From positions 1-64,000 of the forward strand of contig JAEWJB010000188.1 in NCBI GenBank assembly GCA_023386795.1: DNA of 64,000 nucleotides, given 5' to 3'. This stretch comes from Pseudomonadota bacterium. GTDB lineage: Bacteria; Pseudomonadota; Gammaproteobacteria; Xanthomonadales; Xanthomonadaceae. Shown piece after piece: positions 7,375 to 17,419 of this stretch (position 1 is the first letter of the stretch; the number at the start of each line of letters is the position of its first letter). The notes beneath the pieces are model-generated. The model had not been told where the DNA came from, did no database searches, and worked only from the letters and a program-made list of their open reading frames with translations. Both the position numbers and the translations under genes were made by a program.

Positions 7375-10300
7375 TCAACGCCGGGGCAGGTTGCGGCTGA
7401 CGAAGGTGGTGCCTCCGCTGCCGTCCTTGCTGCGTCTTTCAACGAGAATGCCATTGTCCAGAAGCAGCTTGAGCAGGGGCCCGCTGGGCTCGGTGTCGAT
7501 GAGCACCCATTTGATCTTCCAGCCGCGCTTGACCAGCTTCGCGTCGCGCTCCACTTCCGAGACCATGTCGCGGCTGGCATATATTTCTTCGGTCTCGTAG
7601 GCCTTGATCTCGATGCCGACCTTCTTCTTGACGTCGGCGATGTCGAGCCTGCGCACTTCGGTGTCGCTGATGCGCACGGTCTGCTCGGTCTTGCCCCAGC
7701 CCAGCCGCTCGTGTTCGGCCGCGACGATCGCATTGGCCTTGCGCGCGCGCATGACGTTGGATTCGTAGACGCGCTCCCAGCTCTCATAAGGCAGGTCGCC
7801 GCCAATGAGTTCGTACATCTCGCGGCGGATCGCCTTGTGCCGGTCGGTGCCGGGATCGTTCTGCCGCAGCTTGGTTTCCAGTTCCGCGTACTGGCGCTGC
7901 TTGGCCTTGGACAGGCCCTTGGCGGCGACATAGCCCTCCGCGTCGCCGGCGAACTCGGTGCCCAGGTCGAGCGTGCGCAGGTGCTGGTCGAGCTGGACCC
8001 GCTGGCTTTCCAACTCCGCGGTCGCCTGCGCGATGGCCTCCGGGCCCAGCGTGCGCAGGTGCTCCATCTGCTCCTTGATGACTTGCGGGAGCTTCTGGAC
8101 TTCGAGCATCGCCTGGTAGGACGCGGCGTGCTCGGGCTTGATCGTGTCGAAGCCGATCAGTCGCGCGATGTCGGCGATCGCCAGCCGCACGCGGCCGGAG
8201 AAACCCTGGTACTTCTGCATCGCCTTGACGGTGTCGGCATGCAGCCCGACCGTTTCCGGGCGCGCATCCGGGCTGCAACGCATGCGGATGTTCTCGATCA
8301 GCCCGGTCTTCTCGTTGAGGTCGTACTCCACGCGCACGTCGTTGCCCTGCAGCGTCTCGTCCACCTTCACCAGCCTGCGCATCTCCGGCGGCAGTTCGCG
8401 TGCCAGTTCCTCGACGGTGGGGCGGCGCTCGGCCGCGGGCTGGGTGCCCGGGCCGGCGGCATCGGCCTTCGGTTCGGCCTTCTCCTCGGCCTCGATGCGC
8501 TTGGCCTGCTCGCGTTCGGCCAGCGGGCGCTCGGGCGTGGCCAGCGGCTCACCACCGATGACCTCGCCCGGATGCGGGGTGCCGTCGGCTTTCGGCACCG
8601 GCTCGCCCGGCGCCGGCTTCTTGGCTGCGGCCTTCTCCTGCGCGGCGGCTTCCTTCTGCGCCTGCTTGGCCTTCATCACGTTGCCGGCGATGAACATGCC
8701 GTTGTTCTGCACCGCCGAGCTGATCGCCTGCGCGCGGGCACGGCGTGCGGCGGCATGGGTCATCGCGCCACTGCGTTCCTGGGCGGCGATATCGACCATC
8801 TGGTCGATGAAGGTGACGTTGCCCCAGATCAGCCCGCCGTAGTTCAGCACCTCGTTGGCGATCTCCACGCCGCGTGCCAGTTTCTGCGCGCCGCTGATCG
8901 CCTTGGTGACGGCATCGAATTGCGATTGGGTGAACTTGCCGTCCTGCAGGATGGCAAAGACCTTCTCGAACTTCTGCACGCGCAGGCCAGCGGCGAGCTG
9001 GCCGGCCGCACCGACGCCGCCGAGCACGCCGAGCACGTCGCTCACCGTTTGCGCGTCCAGGTACAGGCGACCGGCGCGCCAGCGCTCGATGAGGCGCGCA
9101 CCGGCCACCGCCGCGCCGATCACCGCACCAGCGGTGCCGGCACTGGCCACGAACAGGCCTACCGCGGCCAGCGTCATCACCAGGTCATCCAGGCGCTTTT
9201 CGGCCAGCGCCCAGTTGGCCGGGGCGCTCTCGACCAGGATGGTCTTGTCGGCGTTTTCCTCCAGGGCGAGGTTGGTGGTTCGCACGCCGATGCGGCCACG
9301 CCCGTAGGATGCGCGTCCACCGAACTTGGTCAGCGCCGAGCGCAGCGCCGCGCTGGGCGTGCCGCCCATGCCGATGTAGCTGTCGCCGTCGCGGTTGGTG
9401 ACATCGCTGACCAGCCAGCGGTACTGGTCGCCCGACATCGCCATCGGCCCGGCGGAGAGCAGCAGGGGATACTGCTCGCCGGTCACCTCGGAGATCAGCG
9501 TGGCGTTGAGCCGCTGCATCGGGGCCAGCCCGGCGGCGCCCTCGGTGCGGTCGGCTTCATGGCGGTTGTAGCGTGCGATCTGGTCGTCGATCAGGCCGAT
9601 GTCGCGGGTGAGGTCGTAGTCGGGTAGCTGCGGCGCCTTGGCGTGCTGCTCTTCCAGTTCCTTCTGCTTGTCGGCGCGGCTCTTCTTCAGCACGTCCAGC
9701 GCCGAGCCCTCGAAGCGCAGCTGTGCCTGCGCAAGCAGCTCGCGCAGGTAGGCGGCCTTGCTGGCCTCGCCGGCCTTGTCGGCGAGCTTGATCTGCGCTT
9801 CCAGCTCGGCCAGTTGCGCGCCTGGCTCGTCCAGCGCCTCATCCACCGCCGTTTCCATCGGCGCCACTTCGGTGAGGCGCGAGGCCACCGAGGGCGGGCG
9901 GATGATCTGCTGCCCCTTGGTATCCTCGTTGATCGCCGGCGTGGTGATGGTGCGCACCAGGTAGATGCCCTTCTTGGTGAAGGGGATTTCCTGTTGCTGG
10001 CGCGGGCCGGCGAACAGGTCGGCGAACCAGCTCAGCGCCGCGCCGAGGCTGGTGATCAACAGCGATACCGGGGTCATCTCCAGCGCGAGCCGGTTGGCCG
10101 CCAGGTTGGAGAGGCGCTCGCCGGTGGTATCGCCCTGTGGGTTGCGGGTGCCGCGCGCGGCGCGGCGGGTGTCGTCGAGCCAGTCGCCGAAGGCGCGCTT
10201 GAACTCGTGGTTGGCGCCGCCCATGCCGGTGACGTCCTTGCCGCTGCCCACCGCGGAGGACTTCAGGCGCTCCAGCCGCGCCTCGTAGCTCATGCCGCTT

Positions 10301-11745
10301 TCGTCCACCTTCTCGCCGCGCGCCTTGGCCGTCTCCTTGGCCGCCTGTTCCTCGGCGTAGCGGGTGATGTCGAACGATTCCCAGCGGTAGTGGATGGTTT
10401 CGCCGACCTGGGAAATGGCCTGCGACATCACGCTGTAGTTGCCGTTCGCGCCCCAGTCGATGGTGGCCGAGTAGGTCGGGTTGGCGTCGACGGGAACCAG
10501 CTTCGGCCCGGTGATGCTCACCGGCCACGGTGGCGCGTTCGGCGGCTGGCCATCCGGCCGGCCTTCGACCGGGCTGGCGTACATGCCCTTGCCGCCGGCC
10601 CCGTTGGCGCTGCCGCCACTGCTGGGATAGGTGGGCACGAAGTAGATCACCAGCGGATTCATCACGCTGGTGGCGCGCTGGCGGAACGCACCGGGGTCCT
10701 CGAGGATCGAGGTGAGGTCCATGATCGGCAGCGCCTTGGGGGCGGCGGCGGCGCCTTCCTTCTTGGCGTCCTCGTCGGCCTGCTTGCGCTCCTCGGCGGT
10801 GAGGTCGCGCGAGACGACAGCGCTGTTGGTTGCCTCGACGTCGATGTGCTCTTCGGCGCGGTCGATGGTGACCGCGCGCATCGCCGCGCCAACATGTACG
10901 TAGATGCCCGGGGTGAACTTCAGCCCCGGCACCTTCTTGAAATTGAGCTTGCCGCCGATCGCCTTGCCGGTGCCGTCGTAGACCTTGAGGAACTTCGGGT
11001 GCAGGCCGACGTAGATGCGCTGGCGCAGTTCCTCGTTGCGGAAGTTCAGTTGATGGGTGGCCATGAAGGCCGCCGCGTCGTCCATGCCGGCGGCGTGGAT
11101 CTGCAGGCGCGTCCAGTCCGGGCCAGCGTCCTCCTGCTTGTCGTCCGCCTTCTTCGGCGTGGCGTTGGCGCCGGGGTTGGGCTTGCGTCGCAATACCGGT
11201 GCGCCGCCACGGTCCTGCGCCACATGCGCCAGCTCGTGGGCGATCAGCTGCCGGCCCTCGTCGCGGTGCGGCGCGTAACGGCCTTCGGCGAAAGCCACGT
11301 GCGCCCCCAGGCTGTAGGCCTGTGCGTCGAGATCGCGCGTGGCCTGCGCGGCCAGGTTGTCGTGGTGTACGCGCACGTGGCCCAGCGGCGTCCCGAGCCG
11401 GGCTTCCATGTCCTGGCGCAAGTCGGCATCGAGCGGGTGGCCCGGCGTATCCAGCGAGCGCGCCAGCGAAGGCGGCGGCGCGATGCGTAGCGGCGCACTC
11501 GCCGATGGCCCGGCGTGCGACAGTGCGGCGCCGTGGCCGCCGCCTGCGGCATAGGCGTCGGCGAAGCGGTCGGCCTCGTGTTCGCGCGGGTCGTCCATCC
11601 CGCCCAAAGCCAGCGTGCCCTGCGCCGCGCACGAAGCGCAGCAGCTTTCGCCCAGCGTGTGGTTGCCGCAGGCGCAGCGCGACGACGTGGCGGCCTCCGC
11701 AGGACGCACGAGCGCGCTGTCGAGCTGGCGGGCCGGCTCGCTCAT
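7375..11745 (-). CDS. DUF4157-containing eCIS cargo/effector candidate with nuclease-like C-terminus
   Basis: This 1456-aa protein starts at the ATG at 11745 (MSEPARQLDS), which forms an ATGA overlap with the upstream gene. A Cys-rich patch (about 24-39, CACG...CCASC) precedes the DUF4157 core at about 102-180. That core contains VRVHHDNLAAQATRDLDAQA and the zincin-like HELAH at 170-174. DUF4157 is known to be strongly associated with eCIS cargo. The middle is long and low in recognisable motifs, with Ala/Glu-rich coiled-coil-like stretches and one hydrophobic, membrane-like segment (AAVGLFVASAGTAGAVIGA). The last 100 residues contain RRLDIADVKKKVGIEIKAYE, which resembles the D...ExK core of PD-(D/E)XK nucleases. 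I infer a toxin delivered by the eCIS. The nuclease call rests on a short motif only. Confidence 0.85.
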   Translation of the reverse strand: MSEPARQLDSALVRPAEAATSSRCACGNHTLGESCCASCAAQGTLALGGMDDPREHEADRFADAYAAGGGHGAALSHAGPSASAPLRIAPPPSLARSLDTPGHPLDADLRQDMEARLGTPLGHVRVHHDNLAAQATRDLDAQAYSLGAHVAFAEGRYAPHRDEGRQLIAHELAHVAQDRGGAPVLRRKPNPGANATPKKADDKQEDAGPDWTRLQIHAAGMDDAAAFMATHQLNFRNEELRQRIYVGLHPKFLKVYDGTGKAIGGKLNFKKVPGLKFTPGIYVHVGAAMRAVTIDRAEEHIDVEATNSAVVSRDLTAEERKQADEDAKKEGAAAAPKALPIMDLTSILEDPGAFRQRATSVMNPLVIYFVPTYPSSGGSANGAGGKGMYASPVEGRPDGQPPNAPPWPVSITGPKLVPVDANPTYSATIDWGANGNYSVMSQAISQVGETIHYRWESFDITRYAEEQAAKETAKARGEKVDESGMSYEARLERLKSSAVGSGKDVTGMGGANHEFKRAFGDWLDDTRRAARGTRNPQGDTTGERLSNLAANRLALEMTPVSLLITSLGAALSWFADLFAGPRQQQEIPFTKKGIYLVRTITTPAINEDTKGQQIIRPPSVASRLTEVAPMETAVDEALDEPGAQLAELEAQIKLADKAGEASKAAYLRELLAQAQLRFEGSALDVLKKSRADKQKELEEQHAKAPQLPDYDLTRDIGLIDDQIARYNRHEADRTEGAAGLAPMQRLNATLISEVTGEQYPLLLSAGPMAMSGDQYRWLVSDVTNRDGDSYIGMGGTPSAALRSALTKFGGRASYGRGRIGVRTTNLALEENADKTILVESAPANWALAEKRLDDLVMTLAAVGLFVASAGTAGAVIGAAVAGARLIERWRAGRLYLDAQTVSDVLGVLGGVGAAGQLAAGLRVQKFEKVFAILQDGKFTQSQFDAVTKAISGAQKLARGVEIANEVLNYGGLIWGNVTFIDQMVDIAAQERSGAMTHAAARRARAQAISSAVQNNGMFIAGNVMKAKQAQKEAAAQEKAAAKKPAPGEPVPKADGTPHPGEVIGGEPLATPERPLAEREQAKRIEAEEKAEPKADAAGPGTQPAAERRPTVEELARELPPEMRRLVKVDETLQGNDVRVEYDLNEKTGLIENIRMRCSPDARPETVGLHADTVKAMQKYQGFSGRVRLAIADIARLIGFDTIKPEHAASYQAMLEVQKLPQVIKEQMEHLRTLGPEAIAQATAELESQRVQLDQHLRTLDLGTEFAGDAEGYVAAKGLSKAKQRQYAELETKLRQNDPGTDRHKAIRREMYELIGGDLPYESWERVYESNVMRARKANAIVAAEHERLGWGKTEQTVRISDTEVRRLDIADVKKKVGIEIKAYETEEIYASRDMVSEVERDAKLVKRGWKIKWVLIDTEPSGPLLKLLLDNGILVERRSKDGSGGTTFVSRNLPRR

Positions 11746-11986
11746 GGCCGCAGGCATCCGTGCAGCGAGGTGGCCACGGCCTGCGCGCTGTCCTCGGCGC
11801 GGGTCTGGCGGGTCCATGTGACCGGCGCGGCGCTGCGGGTTTCGTGCGCGAAGGCTTGCGGCGCCAGGGGGCGGCGCGCGAGCAGGTCGCCGAGCTGCCG
11901 CTCCAGTTCGGCATGGAAACGCTGGCGCTGGCCCGGGCCGAGATCGACGCCATGCAGCACCACGCGTTCGATGCGCAGGCGCGTAC

Positions 11987-11990
<4 letters not shown>
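11742..11990 (-). CDS. Small conserved protein of the eCIS operon (unknown)
   Basis: This 82-aa protein begins MSTRLRIERVVLHGVDLGPG. It is flanked by ATGA overlaps on both sides: with the AAA+ ATPase at 11987-11990 and with the DUF4157 gene at 11742-11745. Such tight coupling supports it as a real gene. It continues with RFHAELERQLGDLLARR, an amphipathic helix, and shows no membrane segment. Small proteins of this kind often separate the ATPase and cargo genes in eCIS loci. A chaperone or adaptor role for the downstream effector is possible but not shown. Confidence 0.7.
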
Positions 11991-14029
<2,039 letters not shown>

Positions 14030-14030
14030 C

Positions 14031-15314
14031 TCAGTCCAACTGCACGGTCTGTTGCGGATCGAACTGCGGCACGCCATCCACCAGGCTCACCGGCAGGCTG
14101 TCCACGCCGTCCACGCGCAACGCGAGCGGATGACGGCCGGCCACGGCCAGGGCGGCCGGCACGACCACGGTGATCGCGCTGGGCTGCGTCTCGTCGGCCG
14201 GGGTGTCGACATGGCCCGGTGCGATCTCCTGCGTGCCGAACAGCACGCGCACGCCGGCATGCTGCGAAGGCAGCAAACGCGGACGGCAATCGAAGCTCAG
14301 CGCCAGGTCGCTGCCCGCGCTGCCGGTGAGCGGCGCGACGCTGATGCGCGGTGCCAGCATCCACGGCCACGGCGCGCTGAGCAGGTCGGGCGCATCCGGG
14401 CGCGGCGTGCGCAGGCGCAGCGTGTACAGGCCCGGAGCCCACGCGGCGATCGCGCCGGCGTCGGTGTCGGCCGGCAGCTGCACGCGCCAGCGGCGCGGGC
14501 CGTCGGCGAGCAATGGCAGTGATTGGCGCGTTCCCGCCTGCGCAGGTTCGAACCACAGCTCGGTGCCTTCGCCGACGCCCTCGGCGTCCACCTGCAGCAC
14601 GTCGCCCAGGCGACCGCCACGCAGCGCCGGCAGGGTGAGGTTGGAGACGGCGCGCAACCGGGGCGGCGCAGCGGCCACCGCGCGCGGGCCACGATCATCC
14701 GGGCCACGTCGCAGGACCGGCAACGCGGCTCGCACGGCGGCATCGGACTGGATCAGCACGACCGACACCTGGTAGGCCATCGACGGGCGAAAGTGCGCCT
14801 GCGCGGCGGTCCACAGCTTGGAGAGTTCCTCGACCCCGAGGTACTGCGGGGTGATCTTCAGCCATTCGACCTGGTCGGCCAGGCTCTCGGCCGGGAAGGC
14901 CCCGAAAGGCGATGCCGGCGGGCCGAGCACCTCGCGCAGCCGCGCCCGGTCGAGCATTGGCGTCTCATGCAGCGCCTGCATCCCGAGGCCGAGCAGCGCA
15001 TCGCCGTTCAATTCCTGGTTGGCGAACGCGCACAGCAGGTAATGCAGGTCCAGCGCCAGGGGCGGGTTGGCGGTGCGCTGGCCGCTGCCATCGCGCGTGG
15101 GCAGGCCGTTGTTGCGCCAGCCGCCGTTGGCGCTGACCTGATAGAGGAACAGGTTGATCTGGTTGGGCTCGTTGTCGCCGGTGGCGATGCGGTCCAACGG
15201 CAACGCGGTCACCCCGACGCTGCCAATGGCCGACAGGTCCAGGCCGTCGAGATGGCGGTCGACCACGTCCTTCAGCGCGGCGGTGACACCGGCGATGGCC
15301 AGCGCGTTGCTCAT
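14031..15314 (-). CDS. DUF4255 (Pvc16 N-terminal domain) protein, tail terminator/cap candidate
   Basis: This 427-aa protein begins MSNALAIAGVTAALKDVVDR. It then has NLFLYQVSANGGWRNNGLPT and YLLCAFANQELNGDALLGLG, all hallmarks of DUF4255/Pvc16_N. In Afp/PVC particles the related protein caps the distal end of the sheath and tube. The C-terminal 200 residues look like Ig-type beta domains (for example LFGTQEIAPGHVDTPADETQ and HPLALRVDGVDSL), which some eCIS cap proteins carry as an extension. It overlaps the upstream Pro/Ala-rich gene by ATGA (15311-15314). Confidence 0.9.
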   Translation of the reverse strand: MSNALAIAGVTAALKDVVDRHLDGLDLSAIGSVGVTALPLDRIATGDNEPNQINLFLYQVSANGGWRNNGLPTRDGSGQRTANPPLALDLHYLLCAFANQELNGDALLGLGMQALHETPMLDRARLREVLGPPASPFGAFPAESLADQVEWLKITPQYLGVEELSKLWTAAQAHFRPSMAYQVSVVLIQSDAAVRAALPVLRRGPDDRGPRAVAAAPPRLRAVSNLTLPALRGGRLGDVLQVDAEGVGEGTELWFEPAQAGTRQSLPLLADGPRRWRVQLPADTDAGAIAAWAPGLYTLRLRTPRPDAPDLLSAPWPWMLAPRISVAPLTGSAGSDLALSFDCRPRLLPSQHAGVRVLFGTQEIAPGHVDTPADETQPSAITVVVPAALAVAGRHPLALRVDGVDSLPVSLVDGVPQFDPQQTVQLD

Positions 15315-16099
15315 CGCGGCCCTCCGTGGCGCTCGCGCAGATAGGCATCGAGGCTGGGGCGCGGCGCCGACGCGGCGGCAGCGCGCGTGCGCGGGGTGGG
15401 CGCGGGGGCCGCAGGGGCCTGCGCGCGGATCTCCACGCTGCCGATGCTCACCTGCACCGGCGTTTCAGCCGGTGCGGGCAACGAAGCGCGGCGGGCGGGA
15501 TGGGCGACCGGTGCCGTGGCGCGTTGGGCCTGCGGCAAACGCGGCGGCAATGGCAGGGCGCTGGCTTGCCTGGGCGCGGCGGGTGCATCAGGCGCCGAAG
15601 GGGAACGGGACGGCGCCGCCGCTTCGATGCCCCCGCGCGCGACATCGCGCGACGCGGGCGTCGCCGTTCCCTGTGGCGCTCCGCGCTCGCGACGCGGCGC
15701 CTGGGTGGCCGACGAGGCATCCGGCGCGATGTTGCGCGCAATGGCCCGAGTGGGCGAGGCGAGGGCCTCGCGTGCCGGTGCACGCAGCGTGGGCGGCGTG
15801 GGCAACGAGGGGGCCGGCGAGGGCGCTTGCGGGAGCGGCACCACCCGCTCGGACACAGTGTGCAGATGCTTCGTCCGCAGCGGCTGTGGCGACGGGGCCG
15901 GCGCTGCGTCGTGGTGGTGGATTTCGCGGGTATGGACCCCCTGCGTCTGCCCGCGTGGCGCGGGCACCACGCCCGGCAAGGCCTCAGGCATGTGCGTGGG
16001 CGCCGTCTCGCGCGCTTCGAACAGGCTGGGCCGGCGTCGCCGCAGGGGCGCGAGCGTGGCGTCGTGGCGGGTCAGCACGCGGTGCAGGAAGCCGCTCAT
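15311..16099 (-). CDS. Pro/Ala-rich, probably disordered eCIS operon protein (unknown)
   Basis: This 262-aa protein begins MSGFLHRVLTRHDATLAPLR. Residues of roughly 30-215 are dominated by Pro, Ala, Arg and Ser, with no predicted fold. A short ordered patch near the end, VQVSIGSVEIRA, is the only region that looks conserved. The last residues (SLDAYLRERHGG) look like a peptide ligand. Both ends are ATGA overlaps, with the zinc-ribbon gene upstream and DUF4255 downstream. Similar linker proteins with a VxIGxIEVRA-type motif occur in eCIS loci, so I treat it as a real, fast-evolving component of unknown function. Confidence 0.75.
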   Translation of the reverse strand: MSGFLHRVLTRHDATLAPLRRRRPSLFEARETAPTHMPEALPGVVPAPRGQTQGVHTREIHHHDAAPAPSPQPLRTKHLHTVSERVVPLPQAPSPAPSLPTPPTLRAPAREALASPTRAIARNIAPDASSATQAPRRERGAPQGTATPASRDVARGGIEAAAPSRSPSAPDAPAAPRQASALPLPPRLPQAQRATAPVAHPARRASLPAPAETPVQVSIGSVEIRAQAPAAPAPTPRTRAAAASAPRPSLDAYLRERHGGPR

Positions 16100-16863
16100 G
16101 GCGTCACCAGGTCGAGGTAGAAGCGCCGCCGCACGGGGTTGAGCGCGAGGATGTCGCGCTCGCGCCAGCCGTAGCCGCGCGCGAGCTGGTGCACTTCGGC
16201 CAGCAGGTCCTGCGCCCAGTCATCGAACGCCTCCCACAGGTAGTCGCCGATGTCGAACACCGCCGACCACTGCGTGGCGCAGGCGGGGCAGCACACGTCC
16301 AGGCGCAGGTCGGCGAGGGGGTCATGTACGCCCATGCGCTCTTCCAGCCGCGCGACCAGCGCGGGCGGCAGTTCGGCCGGGTCCGTGGGCTGGCCGCCAC
16401 GCCGGGCATCGAGCACGCAGCGGTGCAGCAGCGCGGCGACCAGCACGGCGGGGTCGGCGTCGTGTTCGCTCAGCGCCATCACGTCGGCGCTGCTGGGCAG
16501 GCGGAATGCGATGTCCCACTCCTGCTCGCGCAGCCGCAACGCGTCGGTGGCGGCGGGCGGCGGCGTCGCTTCGCCGCTGAAGAACTGCGTGCAGTCGAAC
16601 TGCGATTCGAGTGCCTCGCCGCAGGCCGGGCAATGCGTGAGCGTTTGCAGGCGCGGGCCAAACAGCGCGGCATGCAGGCGGAACAGCGCCGCATCGCGCT
16701 CGCCAATCGGCGCGGCCGGCCACGCCTGCGGCTCGGGCTGCGGCCACACCGCCTGCAGCAGGCCGACGGCGCGCGCATCGGGGCCGGCGCCATGCAACTG
16801 CTCCCACGCACGCAGCAGCGTGCGCTGGAAGCGGGCATCGGTGGGGGCGGCGGGCGCGCTCAT
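16096..16863 (-). CDS. Zinc-ribbon-containing eCIS baseplate/assembly protein
   Basis: This 255-aa protein carries two CPxC pairs, CPAC at 78-81 and CPAC at 192-195, which could form a split zinc ribbon. The ends are WEQLHGAGPDARAVGLLQAV and REILALNPVRRRFYLDLV-like (RERDILALNPVRRRFYLDLV in the sequence). Proteins of this composition lie next to the tube gene in many eCIS loci and are often annotated as T4-type baseplate or hub assembly chaperones. The name is inferred from position and pattern; the Cys pairs are seen directly. It lies 6 bases after the tube gene. Confidence 0.75.
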   Translation of the reverse strand: MSAPAAPTDARFQRTLLRAWEQLHGAGPDARAVGLLQAVWPQPEPQAWPAAPIGERDAALFRLHAALFGPRLQTLTHCPACGEALESQFDCTQFFSGEATPPPAATDALRLREQEWDIAFRLPSSADVMALSEHDADPAVLVAALLHRCVLDARRGGQPTDPAELPPALVARLEERMGVHDPLADLRLDVCCPACATQWSAVFDIGDYLWEAFDDWAQDLLAEVHQLARGYGWRERDILALNPVRRRFYLDLVTP

Positions 16864-16869
16864 GCGGGC

Positions 16870-17394
16870 TTATGCCGGTTCGGTGAAGCTGGGCTCGGCC
16901 GGCTCGACGACATCCACGTCGCGCTCCCAGCCTTCGTTTTCCAGCTTGATGTGCTGGATCGCCACCGCGTTCGCGTTGGCGTCCAGGTCCGGCAGCGCCT
17001 GGTACTCGGACACCCAGCAGCGGAACACGCGGTAGGCGATGGCCAGCTGGCCCGCCTCGTTATAGACCTCGATGATGAGGTCCTTGCGGAAGTCCTTCAG
17101 CGAGGTCTCCGAACCGAGTCCGGCGCCGAAGTTCCAGACCTTGTTCGCCCACTGTTCGAACTCCTTGTCGTGGGTGACACCGCGCTCCAGGGTGATCGGG
17201 TCGCACTTGGTGCGGCCGGGCGACTTGCGCGCGATGCCGGGGTCGCCGCCTTCGCGGTGCTCGACCACCTCTGTGCTGCGCTTGAGCGCGCCGACCTTGC
17301 TGATGCCGGCGACATACTTGTTGTCCCATTTGACGCGGAACTTGAAGTTCTTGTACGGATCGAAACGCTGCGCGTTGACGGTGAACTGGGCCAT
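16870..17394 (-). CDS. eCIS inner tube protein (gp19-like phage tail tube)
   Basis: This 174-aa protein begins MAQFTVNAQRFDPYKNFKFR, then VAGISKVGALKRSTEVVEHR and LERGVTHDKEFEQWANKVWN. These are the canonical elements of gp19/T4-like tail tube proteins and Afp1/Afp5 tubes. It polymerises into hexameric rings forming the tube inside the contractile sheath. The ribosome site is CGGAG, 8 bases upstream. Only one tube gene is visible here, whereas Afp and PVC have two; another may lie outside the window. Confidence 0.96.
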   Translation of the reverse strand: MAQFTVNAQRFDPYKNFKFRVKWDNKYVAGISKVGALKRSTEVVEHREGGDPGIARKSPGRTKCDPITLERGVTHDKEFEQWANKVWNFGAGLGSETSLKDFRKDLIIEVYNEAGQLAIAYRVFRCWVSEYQALPDLDANANAVAIQHIKLENEGWERDVDVVEPAEPSFTEPA

Positions 17395-17419
17395 GGGAGT
17401 GCTCCGGTGGTGAGGGGGA

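Noticed and set aside
11172..11280. HELAH in the DUF4157 domain read as proof of active protease
   Set aside because: The zincin-like motif is typical of DUF4157, but activity is not shown by the motif alone.
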